This document shows positions 24,701 through 30,530 of a stretch of 64,000 nt of DNA, piece by piece; the stretch's first letter is position 1, and each line of letters begins with the position of its first letter. The notes under the pieces were generated by a model, which was not told the origin of the DNA, made no database searches, and saw only the letters and a list, made by a program, of their open reading frames with translations. This stretch comes from Branchiostoma floridae (lineage: Eukaryota; Chordata; Leptocardii; Amphioxiformes; Branchiostomatidae): NCBI RefSeq assembly GCF_000003815.2, contig NW_023365618.1, forward strand, positions 1 to 64,000, written 5' to 3'. The translations under genes were made by a program, and so were the position numbers.

Positions 24701-26562
24701 TTTTTCCCATCATCCAAAGTAAGGTTCCTGTGTTTCTTTCAGGGAATCAGTTCGTAGTCCAGTGGTTAGTGGCCCTGCCTCTGGAACTAGAAGCTGTGAG
24801 TTTGATTCCGGCTGTGTCGCTAACCCGACATGGACACTACCAGATCTAGAAAGTTGCAGTCTTATGACAGAACGTTAAGCCTTGGTCAATTGTTCATTGT
24901 GGTTGGAGCTAGGAGAATTTCCATGGTACAATAAACTTGTAAAATCTGTTACAGTACACATCTGTCTTCTCTGTCACAACCAGTGGAAGAATATAGCTCT
25001 TCAGTGGGCTAAACTGGATAGAATCATATATATCATTTTCTCTTTTTAATGAAATAAAGTCCCTTAAGTGGTCACCATGGACAGGTTTGACTGTATATTC
25101 CAAAGCCACTGCACACCTGTAAAAGCTTCAAACAACCTTAAGAGCATTAAGAGCCACTACCCAAGTCGCCTTTCCTACAGAAGAGACCTACTGAGTCTTG
25201 TGTAGAGATCTTAGACTCCTCTGCATTCCCCTCAGTGTGGTTATGTTCATAATGTGCCTGAAGTTCCTCAGCTGAGGGAAGACTCAGCAAGCACATCGGA
25301 CAGATGAACCCCTGTAATCGATAGTTTTATAATGAGGCCCAATGTTATGGAGGGGACGTAGAAAGCACTTGAATTACTTTCCTACTCTCCCTCGTAAATA
25401 ATTGTAGATCCCTGCATTCCTATAAACACAGGAAACAACTTCAATGGAGATGAAACCTTTCAAAGCAGAAATCAAAAAGTATATAAGAATGTAACAATTT
25501 GTGTTTTCTTTTGCACTACGGCAAATGCTGGAAGAAAACTAAAGTGAAAGTGAAGTGAGATTCTTCAATTTCTTTGGACACTAGCTTTAGCTTACCATTG
25601 ATTGAGATATTACATCATGTCCATTTCGACTGTAAATTACACATACAAATGCTGAGAAACAACACCCAAACTAACGGCAAGTATGTGCTATGCAGACATG
25701 TTGACATTGGCTACAATTAGAGCTACGATACTGTTTTACGACCAAGCTGGAAAATAAACAATAGATCAATTATTAAGTGGGCAAGAATGCACGCAAAAAG
25801 CAATGCTTCGCTAAATAAATTGAGGATAAAAGATATATGGATCTTAAGAATGGTGATGTCATAGATGTAGCATCTGTCTTTTACTGTAAAAGGAAAAATG
25901 TTCGCAAGGTAGGATTTTATTTCTTGTAAATTTATGTAAGAGAGAAATTTGCGGTGACTGTAAGTTCATGGTTTATACAATGGGGAAGGCAAGCAGAATA
26001 CTGAGAAGTCCCAAGTTTCCAGTGCAGTATTCAAAATCGTGAACTAAAAACCACTGCAAACATTTTCCCTTTTACAGTAAGATCACTCTACTAGTAACTA
26101 ATCCCCCTGGAGTCACATGGTACATTCCACCAGAGGCCGACTTCCTGATACAGTGATAGTAAAAACAGATCCGCCATTTGTGACAAGCAAACTTGACTTT
26201 AAACCTCACCTAAACGCTTACAGCACAAAATAAAGATGTAGAATTGAGGAATACTTGTCTATTGAGTGATAGCAACAAGAAGATCGTTTTGAACAAAACG
26301 TGTTAGAAAGGAAATCACATGATAATGTTTACATACCGAGCATTCGTCTTCGGGGGAGGGGCCGGGCACAGGAGGGGCACTGCTCTCTCGCGTCTGTTAA
26401 AACAAACGACAACAACTTTAACACTCATCAAATCATTCTTCAAAGTCTGTAATCCTTAAGAGAATTGCTTGAAGTGTCTTAAAGACGTGTTTAAGGCTTG
26501 CTTACTTGTTCCTCCGAATCTTTTCGCCTCGCCGCCCGAAGTCGATTCAGGAGCTGCGCCAT
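631..26562 (-). CDS. EEA1: Early endosome antigen 1 (EEA1), 5' and central part, 28 exons, C-terminus off window
   Basis: EEA1 tethers early endosomes by binding Rab5 through an N-terminal C2H2 finger and PI3P through a C-terminal FYVE domain, joined by a long coiled coil. Exons in coding order: 26506-26562, 26337-26393, 25192-25311, 23773-23886, 17915-17984, 17295-17401, 16479-16565, 16248-16306, 15498-15638, 14749-14817, 14121-14214, 13421-13558, 12723-12809, 12008-12090, 11313-11406, 10993-11046, 10757-10858, 9054-9182, 8500-8634, 7455-7583, 6767-6889, 6128-6226, 5334-5423, 4867-4950, 3094-3156, 1927-2022, 1401-1490, 631-762. All have AG/GT borders and join in frame (2703 nt, 901 codons). 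Identity rests on the finger, a block starting RPGADDVLVLRREL (human RPGIEDVAVLKKEL), IQAGEGE, and a LLAASEAAKAAQRTDLEGHL block. Most of the rest is Gln/Glu/Leu-rich coiled coil. The FYVE exons are missing at the left. Small exons may have been overlooked, especially near the gap at 4175-4274. Confidence 0.9.
1401..1490 (-). CDS. EEA1: EEA1 exon 27, coiled coil
   Basis: Thirty codons beginning AKATQEERASQLSTQLQSVE, CCCCAG acceptor, GTACAT donor, phase 0-0. Confidence 0.8.
1927..2022 (-). CDS. EEA1: EEA1 exon 26, coiled coil
   Basis: Thirty-two codons beginning EVHGQLHQAESNLQALRDRE, TTTCAG acceptor, GTAAGG donor, phase 0-0. Confidence 0.8.
2118..2550. mobile_element. hAT-like MITE copy 1 with 8-bp target duplication
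   Basis: A 433-bp element with terminal inverted repeats TAGGGCTGGGTACCGGTACA and its complement. It is flanked by a perfect direct repeat CCCTGAGG at 2110-2117 and 2551-2558. The 8-bp duplication and TIR form fit the hAT superfamily. It has no coding capacity. A sister copy lies at 13671-14100 in the opposite orientation. Confidence 0.85.
2860..2965. repeat. Decayed SINE fragment
   Basis: A short stretch around 'cccaagggcacaacgtcaga' matches the body of the SINE at 5121-5302 but the tRNA-like head is eroded. Confidence 0.4.
3094..3156 (-). CDS. EEA1: EEA1 exon 25, coiled coil
   Basis: Twenty-one codons beginning KANEDTQSVAAELATSKEAM, TTTAG acceptor, GTAAGT donor, phase 0-0. The 1.7 kb upstream of it includes an assembly gap, so an exon between this and 4867 could be missing. 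Confidence 0.75.
4175..4274. other. Assembly gap (100 N)
   Basis: Exactly 100 N, a round number that suggests a placeholder length rather than a measured one. It sits in an EEA1 intron. Confidence 0.98.
4380..4445. repeat. Perfect AT-rich palindrome
   Basis: Two perfectly complementary 32-bp arms (4380-4411 and 4414-4445) are separated by only two bases. It would extrude as a cruciform or be a tiny foldback element. It lies about 100 bp from the assembly gap. Confidence 0.9.
4867..4950 (-). CDS. EEA1: EEA1 exon 24, coiled coil
   Basis: Twenty-eight codons beginning NEKQQVERQQVQIQNYESQV, CCCCAG acceptor, GTGTGT donor, phase 0-0. Confidence 0.78.
5121..5302 (-). repeat. tRNA-derived SINE, family 1
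   Basis: On the minus strand a tRNA-like head carries box A (GGCGTAACTGGTAGAGCG) and box B (GGTCCTGAGTTCGATCC). A body with 'ttgtgcccttggaaaggcac' and 'aaaatgggtacctgacttcg' follows. The body resembles the Deu-domain of deuterostome SINEs; that assignment is from memory of the family. Related fragments occur near 2860 and 47180. Confidence 0.8.
5334..5423 (-). CDS. EEA1: EEA1 exon 23, coiled coil
   Basis: Thirty codons beginning MSATDKVVEKLKEQLEEKML, TTTCAG acceptor, GTGGGG donor, phase 0-0. A SINE lies about 30 bp past its donor. Confidence 0.8.
6128..6226 (-). CDS. EEA1: EEA1 exon 22, coiled coil
   Basis: Thirty-three codons beginning VKSEGSAEKTRLQEQLSLAQ, TTTTAG acceptor, GTACAG donor, phase 0-0. 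Confidence 0.8.
6767..6889 (-). CDS. EEA1: EEA1 exon 21, coiled coil
   Basis: Forty-one codons beginning AKSLSEAEQLKGKMQVELDS, ATCCAG acceptor, GTAGGG donor, phase 0-0. Confidence 0.8.
7455..7583 (-). CDS. EEA1: EEA1 exon 20, coiled coil
   Basis: Forty-three codons beginning TVSQLSTAREQLSRLEVSLS, CATAG acceptor, GTAGGG donor, phase 0-0. Confidence 0.8.
7755..8146. mobile_element. hAT-like MITE, second family
   Basis: Imperfect terminal inverted repeats, AGAGCTCCAGACT at the left and the complement of AGGGCTCCTGACT at the right, enclose about 390 bp. The flanks share GTAATAC as a direct repeat. No coding capacity is seen. Superfamily is inferred from TIR style, since the target duplication is only seven clear bases. 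Confidence 0.6.
8500..8634 (-). CDS. EEA1: EEA1 exon 19, conserved coiled-coil block
   Basis: It begins GDLLAASEAAKAAQRTDLEG and continues HLTTARAALQEKTQEL, closely matching human ELLLSAEAAKTAQRADLQNH and LDTAQNALQDKQQEL. Phase 0-0, donor GTGAGC. Confidence 0.9.
9054..9182 (-). CDS. EEA1: EEA1 exon 18, coiled coil
   Basis: Forty-three codons beginning TKSDVEAANDRCTKLDTTLQ, CCCCAG acceptor, GTCAGT donor, phase 0-0. Confidence 0.82.
9340..10600. repeat. 42-bp minisatellite, about 30 copies, in EEA1 intron
   Basis: Tandem copies of a 42-bp unit containing ACATACAGTACAGACCTGTC and CTTGGTGCTGAACACTATCC. Copies become degenerate to the left of about 9340. Because 42 is a multiple of three, reading frames of 404 codons (plus) and 253 codons (minus) stay open, but they are by-products of the repeat. 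Confidence 0.95.
10757..10858 (-). CDS. EEA1: EEA1 exon 17, coiled coil
   Basis: Thirty-four codons beginning AALQKQLQSSQEAAGAQVKE, phase 0-0. The intron that follows contains the 42-bp minisatellite. Confidence 0.8.
10993..11046 (-). CDS. EEA1: EEA1 exon 16, IQAGEGE block
   Basis: Eighteen codons, IQAGEGEATAITQLQQQN, match the human IQAGEGETAVLNQLQEKN segment with no gap. Acceptor TTACAG, donor GTGAGT. Confidence 0.88.
11313..11406 (-). CDS. EEA1: EEA1 exon 15, coiled coil
   Basis: It completes the shared Lys codon and encodes EAHSQQQETAMQELKDQISK through TDLMEK, phase 2-0. Confidence 0.8.
11530..11935. repeat. Degenerate copy of the 2118 hAT-like MITE family
   Basis: Motifs shared with the intact copies, such as 'aaacagattg', 'aagtgaaccattg' and 'gtccaggt', occur in the same order, with an eroded 'gtaccgg' end at the left. 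No clear target duplication survives. Confidence 0.45.
12008..12090 (-). CDS. EEA1: EEA1 exon 14, coiled coil
   Basis: Twenty-seven codons beginning VSAGDELKVQVRKRQTQLEE and two extra bases, GTAAGT donor, phase 0-2. Confidence 0.8.
12723..12809 (-). CDS. EEA1: EEA1 exon 13, coiled coil
   Basis: Twenty-nine codons beginning WEDQCHQKESDVENLQKQ, CCCCAG acceptor, GTGAGC donor, phase 0-0. Confidence 0.8.
13051..13264. mobile_element. TA-flanked MITE (CAGTCAAACCTGT family), copy 1
   Basis: A 214-bp element with TIRs CAGTCAAACCTGTA and its near complement, bounded by TA on each side. This is the pattern of Tc1/mariner-type non-autonomous elements. A longer copy is at 24624-25093. Confidence 0.75.
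13421..13558 (-). CDS. EEA1: EEA1 exon 12, coiled coil
   Basis: Forty-six codons beginning TENAMKEKETTCTKLDQQ, CTTAG acceptor, GTACAA donor, phase 0-0. Confidence 0.8.
13671..14100. mobile_element. hAT-like MITE copy 2 with 8-bp target duplication
   Basis: A 430-bp element similar to the reverse complement of 2118-2550, flanked by a perfect direct repeat AATCATTA at 13663-13670 and 14101-14108. The right end is 20 bp from the donor side of EEA1 exon 14121-14214. Confidence 0.85.
14121..14214 (-). CDS. EEA1: EEA1 exon 11, coiled coil
   Basis: Thirty-one codons beginning LQQTSGEVSQLSEQLQQLQG, TTGCAG acceptor, GTCAGA donor, phase 2 in and 0 out. A hAT MITE ends only 20 bp from its donor. Confidence 0.8.
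14749..14817 (-). CDS. EEA1: EEA1 exon 10, coiled coil
   Basis: It encodes LEKSVNDIRSELDKAPKSED plus LE and a split Arg. It parallels human ISQLRSELAKGPQE. Phase 2-2, donor GTTTGT. Confidence 0.82.
15050..15245 (-). repeat. Truncated SINE, family 2
   Basis: It shares 'cagtgcccatctctgttt' and 'agggggctagtccactggta' with the copies at 16958 and 18540 but lacks the tRNA-like head. Confidence 0.55.
15498..15638 (-). CDS. EEA1: EEA1 exon 9, most diagnostic coiled-coil block
   Basis: Starting from the shared Arg codon it reads RPGADDVLVLRRELVNAQQL and continues MDKLTLEQEEE. It lines up without gaps with human EEA1 RPGIEDVAVLKKELVQVQTL and MDNMTLEREEE. This is the best single piece of evidence for the gene's identity. 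Donor is GTAAGT. Confidence 0.92.
16248..16306 (-). CDS. EEA1: EEA1 exon 8, coiled coil
   Basis: It encodes SQVKEKTTWAQSLESQLQQ and then splits an Arg codon (phase 2) with the next exon. Acceptor TTTGCAG, donor GTACTG. Confidence 0.8.
16479..16565 (-). CDS. EEA1: EEA1 exon 7, coiled coil
   Basis: It encodes 29 residues beginning AREKVQLQSKVDEETG, with CACAG acceptor and GTAAAC donor, phase 0-0. Confidence 0.8.
16958..17223 (-). repeat. tRNA-derived SINE, family 2, copy
   Basis: Minus-strand element with a decayed tRNA-like head near 17150-17223 (box A-like GGCAGAGTGGGTAGAG). Its body contains 'gcagggggctagtccac'. It matches 18540-18810 over its length. Confidence 0.65.
17295..17401 (-). CDS. 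EEA1: EEA1 exon 6, coiled coil
   Basis: It encodes QSEVVLLRKQLADAIES and on to KAAAM, like the human VTLLRQEVQDL segment that follows the finger. Enters in phase 1, leaves in phase 0. Confidence 0.8.
17915..17984 (-). CDS. EEA1: EEA1 exon 5, start of coiled coil
   Basis: It encodes PQPDPQDSVVKQQLKESEEN and three more residues. Acceptor is CACCAG, donor is GTAGGT, phase 0 in and phase 1 out. It joins directly to the next exon in frame. Confidence 0.75.
18540..18810 (-). repeat. tRNA-derived SINE, family 2, best copy
   Basis: On the minus strand box A (TGGTCGAGTGGGTAGCG, 18785-18801) and box B (GGTCGTGAGTTTGATCC, 18748-18764) have the spacing of a tRNA-derived pol III promoter. A body shared with two other copies in EEA1 introns follows. 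Confidence 0.75.
18900..20773. mobile_element. 1.87-kb non-autonomous DNA transposon with TA target duplication
   Basis: Terminal inverted repeats start CTCTCACCTCTCAAATA on both ends and continue as direct-repeat motifs of the type GGTAC(T/G)TTTATT. TA at 18898-18899 is repeated at 20774-20775, and removing the element restores a perfect 72-bp repeat unit junction. The TA duplication points to Tc1/mariner-like transposition, though the TIR is not one I recognise. No transposase frame is visible. A G-rich tract lies inside. Confidence 0.8.
19650..19805 (+). repeat. G-rich purine tract of short repeats
   Basis: Seven or more imperfect copies of a unit like CGGGGGAAAAGCAGAA occur in a row inside the TA-flanked transposon. 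Regular runs of five G give quadruplex potential. Confidence 0.7.
21090..23290. mobile_element. 2.2-kb CACTA-like DNA transposon inserted in a minisatellite unit
   Basis: Both ends begin CACTACACGAAA in inverted orientation, followed by 'gaatatc'. TCG at 21087-21089 is duplicated at 23291-23293, and excising the element restores one 72-bp unit. A CACTA terminus with a 3-bp duplication is typical of the EnSpm/CACTA superfamily. Subterminal regions hold many short 'catatg' and 'gcatatgcc' motifs in both orientations, the usual transposase-binding layout. No transposase frame is visible, so it is probably non-autonomous. Confidence 0.82.
23773..23886 (-). CDS. EEA1: EEA1 zinc-finger exon B (tandem duplicate of exon A)
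   Basis: Thirty-eight residues beginning GFICPMCLLALPSPEELQ and continuing SHYEQYH repeat the C-x2-C-x12-H-x4-H finger with the same Rab5-contact residues. A polypyrimidine tract and CCCAG acceptor precede it. The first donor (CAACAG|GTAAGG) closes it at phase 0, so it is symmetric like exon A. The frame stays open past this donor through three further 72-bp copies of the exon's 3' half, each with its own donor, before a TAA near 23563. The exon end is therefore ambiguous. Confidence 0.85.
24624..25093. mobile_element. TA-type MITE (CAGTCAAACCTGT family), copy 2, carrying a SINE
   Basis: TIRs CAGTCAAACCTGTACTTAA and complement enclose 470 bp. The right flank is TA; the left is AA, so one copy of the duplication has mutated. 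A tRNA-derived SINE sits inside it. Confidence 0.7.
24750..24900 (+). repeat. tRNA-derived SINE, family 3
   Basis: Plus-strand box A-like TAGTCCAGTGGTTAGTGG and box B-like GCTGTGAGTTTGATTCC are spaced as in a tRNA gene. The head is followed by a non-tRNA body. It lies within the MITE at 24624-25093, so it inserted later. Confidence 0.65.
25192..25311 (-). CDS. EEA1: EEA1 zinc-finger exon A (Rab5-binding C2H2 finger)
   Basis: Forty residues beginning GFICPMCLLSLPSAEELQ and continuing AHYEHNH give C-x2-C-x12-H-x4-H, the spacing of the EEA1 N-terminal finger. In human EEA1 this finger binds Rab5 through Phe41, Ile42, Pro44, Met47 and Tyr60. Phe, Ile, Pro and Tyr are kept here and Met is replaced by Leu. 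The acceptor is ACAG|GGG and the donor TCA|GTAGGT, phase 0-0, so it can be skipped or combined with exon B without a frameshift. Confidence 0.85.
26337..26393 (-). CDS. EEA1: EEA1 exon 2, Pro/Ser-rich linker
   Basis: It encodes TRESSAPPVPGPSPEDECS between an ACAG acceptor and a GTATGT donor, phase 0 at both ends. It is a short acidic and proline-rich linker before the zinc finger. Confidence 0.75.
26506..26562 (-). CDS. EEA1: EEA1 exon 1 with start codon
   Basis: It encodes MAQLLNRLRAARRKDSEEQ and ends in a phase-0 donor (CAA|GTAAGC). The ATG is in a fair context (AACATGG) and is the only one that leads in frame into the finger exons. The basic N-terminal segment resembles the short Arg-rich start of vertebrate EEA1. 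Confidence 0.8.
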
Positions 26563-26700
26563 GTTGGATTTTACCCACAATCCAAAATGGGACACTCTGA
26601 CCTAATAAGGTCACGGTAAAGGTTCAGAAAGTCGCTAGAAGGCGCTTTTAGTCAGAGATTGGCATGTTTTAGCAGAACACAGTTTTTATCTCAGTGAAAA
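26563..26700 (-). promoter_or_regulatory. EEA1 5' flank, probable promoter region
   Basis: Sequence directly upstream of the EEA1 start codon. I see no TATA box. Assignment as promoter rests only on position. Confidence 0.3.
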
Positions 26701-26709
26701 TGTTGACAT

Positions 26710-26759
26710 TGTTACCTCCATGAAATGTCATGGAGGTTATATTTTACCCTGCGTTTGTG

Positions 26760-26791
<32 letters not shown>

Positions 26792-28350
26792 AACAAGATA
26801 ACTCAAGAACGGCTGGATGGATTGGTTTCATACTTGGTGTGTTGGTAGGGTGTGATGAAAGCTGGAAGTGATTAGATTTTGGGCCCCCTAGCGGCTTCCC
26901 TTGGTACTGCAGCGCAACTTCCGGTTTTGCTATCTCGTGTTCTGAACAAGCTATGGTCCCAATTTTTATGTGTTACATAGCTCTTGCGCTCAGAAATAAG
27001 TGACATAAGTTTGGGCCCCCTAGCGTCTAGTTTTGGGATAGCAGGGGCATTTTTGTCAAAAACTTCTGAAGACGATAACTCAAGAAAGGAACAGCGGATT
27101 TTCATGATTTTTGGTATGTAGGTACCTCAGACAATGTTGTACAAAGTGAAATACTAATTATGCAAAATTATATTACATTTGCATAANNNNNNNNNNNNNN
27201 NNNNNNNNNNNNNNNNNNNNNNNNNNNNNNNNNNNNNNNNNNNNNNNNNNNNNNNNNNNNNNNNNNNNNNNNNNNNNNNNNNNNNNNNNNNNNNNNNNNN
27301 NNNNNNNNNNNNNNNNNNNNNNNNNNNNNNNNNNNNNNNNNNNNNNNNNNNNNNNNNNNNNNNNNNNNNNNNNNNNNNNNNNNNNNNNNNNNNNNNNNNN
27401 NNNNNNNNNNNNNNNNNNNNNNNNNNNNNNNNNNNNNNNNNNNNNNNNNNNNNNNNNNNNNNNNNNNNNNNNNNNNNNNNNNNNNNNNNNNNNNNNNNNN
27501 NNNNNNNNNNNNNNNNNNNNNNNNNNNNNNNNNNNNNNNNNNNNNNNNNNNNNNNNNNNNNNNNNNNNNNNNNNNNNNNNNNNNNNNNNNNNNNNNNNNN
27601 NNNNNNNNNNNNNNNNNNNNNNNNNNNNNNNNNNNNNNNNNNNNNNNNNNNNNNNNNNNNNNNNNNNNNNNNNNNNNNNNNNNNNNNNNNNNNNNNNNNN
27701 NNNNNNNNNNNNNNNNNNNNNNNNNNNNNNNNNNNNNNNNNNNNNNNNNNNNNNNNNNNNNNNNNNNNNNNNNNNNNNNNNNNNNNNNNNNNNNNNNNNN
27801 NNNNNNNNNNNNNNNNNNNNNNNNNNNNNNNNNNNNNNNNNNNNNNNNNNNNNNNNNNNNNNNNNNNNNNNNNNNNNNNNNNNNNNNNNNNNNNNNNNNN
27901 NNNNNNNNNNNNNNNNNNNNNNNNNNNNNNNNNNNNNNNNNNNNNNNNNNNNNNNNNNNNNNNNNNNNNNNNNNNNNNNNNNNNNNNNNNNNNNNNNNNN
28001 NNNNNNNNNNNNNNNNNNNNNNNNNNNNNNNNNNNNNNNNNNNNNNNNNNNNNNNNNNNNNNNNNNNNNNNNNNNNNNNNNNNNNNNNNNNGTGTTTGTG
28101 TTTCCGGATTTTTGTAGTCAGCATAACGTGAACTCAAGAATATCTAGATGGACTATGTAAGTCATGATATTTGGTACGATGATATTTGGAAGATAGGTAA
28201 CGTTAACGTTAGATGTTGGGAAGACGAAGTTAAAGCCCGTAAAGGTCAATTTTGGGCCTACTAGTGTGTGACCTTTGTACTGCAGCAAAACTTCTAACTA
28301 TATTCTTTCTTTCTTTTTATATCTTTTGACGTGGACATGCCGGTATGGTC
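26710..28350. repeat. Dispersed repeat with TGTC microsatellite, interrupted by a gap
   Basis: It opens with the palindrome CCTCCATGAAATGTCATGGAGG, then a (TGTC)n run at about 26760-26791, then 'ataactcaagaacggctgga' and 'attttgggccccctagc' motifs. The second motif recurs at 27011-27023 and near 59845, showing a dispersed family. The middle is lost in the N run. Confidence 0.6.
27187..28091. other. Assembly gap (905 N)
   Basis: A run of N in the intergenic region between EEA1 and the CAP gene, inside a dispersed repeat. Reading frames across it are meaningless. Confidence 0.98.
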
Positions 28351-29440
28351 TTGATGTCTGGCGTCAGAGAGCTTGTGGTGTGTGGGAGAAGTGACCGTCT
28401 CATTTGTCATTAGTCTTCATAAAGTTGTGAATGATGTGTTTACTTTTGTCCTAAGTTTTCACAATGCTTGCACCAAAGAATTTACTTTGATCGAATCGCT
28501 GTGTGACAGACTGAATAAAAACCTTTGCGGCTACGGATAAATTACTGAGTTGTGACTGTGGTGAGAATGTACTACCCAACTGACTTCATACAGTAGGTCG
28601 CTAGAAAAAGGCATTTCATTGGCCTTACTGGTCAACGTAGTACAACTTGCTGAAATGCATTGGGCTCATTATATTGTATCTGCATGTTTTGTCAGTACAA
28701 GTTTAATGAACCGAACAAAGACGTACAATGTTCTCCACGCATTCTTACCTAACACTGTTTTTAGCCTAGAACTGTTAACTGTCTGTAAAATACAGGAACT
28801 ACGGTCTTTATGTGCACCGTGAGCACAGCATTGGGTAGCAGAACACAGTATTTATGCGCGGTCTATGTTGCGGATACATATATCAACAGTAGTACGGATA
28901 AACTTTTTGAAGGCCGGGTAGAAAGTTTTACTTATAATTACAAGGCAGCCAGATATAACCAGTGACTGCGAGGTCTCGGAAGGTGTCGACTCCGAGACTG
29001 TATGGCTTGGATTGTGAATTCAAAGTTTTCCAGTTCATTTACAAATGCACCCCATTAGGCAACTGCCTTTCTAGTGTAAGCCAGCGGCAGTTATTTTACC
29101 CCCAAGAGCGGCTTTTCAAAGTGAGCATGAGAAGGCAATACGCCGACGGAATCTTTTTGTTTTTCAATATTTTGCCACAATTTTTGTGGCTTGTGCCTTG
29201 AACTCAAACATATTGGTTTTTTGGGTATTCATAAAGTGCACCCTTAACTCAACTCTTAATTATAAGCATCGGCATGGGACGAAAACTATGTTCTGCTACC
29301 TTGACAATATAAATCTCAAATTCCTTATGTCTTTATACAATTGATGTTGGTACAAATCTTGAAGTACCAATAGTCTTAGATGTTTTATTTTCATTCCACA
29401 TACCTGCATCATTTTTTCAAAACGCAGGGAGACAGAAGTA
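28351..29440. other. Intergenic sequence, nothing recognised
   Basis: No exon, SINE or element with clear ends was seen here on either strand. Confidence 0.4.
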
Positions 29441-29469
29441 GAGACATACGGTGTTATACGGCATCTGGT

Positions 29470-29705
29470 ACATAATTGAACTAGTTTAACTGTTATATCA
29501 AACACAAAAATTGGACCAAAATTTTCGACTAAACAGCACCAGTCTTTGTCAAGGTATGAACAATCCACTGCCTTCGTGACGTCACGGTATGTAGATAGAA
29601 CACGTGACTTTGTAAGCAGTGGATCATAGACTGGTGCTGTCCAGTCAAAAAATTGGGCGAGTCCAATTTTTGTGTTGAATATTACAGTTAAACTATTTCA
29701 AGAAT
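29470..29705. repeat. Imperfect inverted repeat, dispersed
   Basis: The arm 'cacaaaaattggaccaaaat' through 'aacagcaccagtct' and 'aatccactgc' is mirrored by 'gcagtggatcatagactggt' and 'gagtccaatttttgtgttga'. Arms are about 90 bp around a 50-bp loop. A fragment sharing 'agatagaacacatgact' and 'gagcagtggatcata' occurs near 39355-39395. Confidence 0.65.
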
Positions 29706-30036
29706 AACTTCTACCAACACAGATGAACTTTCAAGTTAGTCTGGCACATATATAAGTATCAAAATCTGGTCGTCTGTACACATATTGATGAGAAACATAG
29801 AGAGAGGTCATTTTTGTAGTAATTAATTGTTTAAAGCTAACCACTCGACTTTGACAACAGTACAAATGTTCCAGATACGACCTAGCTGTTTAACATAGGA
29901 AGTAACCAGGCGTCAATGAAATAAAATATGCACAAAATATGAAACACTTCAGAGCCATTAAAAATTGCAAACAGACATGTGCATGAACGATTAAAAGCGT
30001 AGCAATACTGTATGTATCTTACTATTCACAATTTTC

Positions 30037-30042
30037 TTTATT
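30037..30042 (-). terminator. Candidate polyadenylation signal of the CAP gene
   Basis: AATAAA on the minus strand about 410 bases after the stop codon at 30451-30453. No other evidence marks the 3' end. Confidence 0.35.
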
Positions 30043-30450
30043 TCAGACAAGGAAATCTATATAAGCAGCAATTGACTGAGTTAAAGCAGCAGCAGATCGG
30101 CATAAAAGGCATAAAATTCCACAATCACAGTAGCTTGTTGGGCACGATTAGGAGACTTAGCTTTGGCCGGGCTCCGAATCCACAAATTTGTCCCTGTGGC
30201 CTGAGGGATACCGTTAGGTTGAGTACCTCTTTGTCTTTTCCCAAATAGGTTACGGTATCTGTCACCGGGTCCCGGGTTGAATTTAAGTACGAGTTTTAAA
30301 AAAATGCGAAGGCCCGGCCGTGGTCCAAAATAGGTTCGCACCCGAAAGTGCAAAAAAGCATGAAAGCTTCCTTTCCTACGATCCCCTGTTTCCAACTGTG
30401 ATCGTAGCATAATCGGTATTATTTTTAGCTCGCAATAAGGTAGTTTTTGA

Positions 30451-30530
30451 TCAGTTGAGCAATTTCAAGACCACCATCAGTCCAAAGCACCATGCTGCGG
30501 ACAGGACAGGAACTGCAGTGGCTCCGTTCT
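30451..30530 (-). CDS. CAP gene exon 8, C-terminal hydrophobic tail and stop
   Basis: It encodes ENGATAVPVLSAAWCFGLMV and VLKLLN before TGA. The TTTCAG acceptor fits the phase-1 end of exon 7. The tail looks like a GPI-attachment signal; a short C-terminal membrane anchor is the alternative. Confidence 0.72.

Noticed and set aside
27154-28137. Long frames of more than 300 codons
   Set aside because: They run through a 905-base N gap and carry no information.
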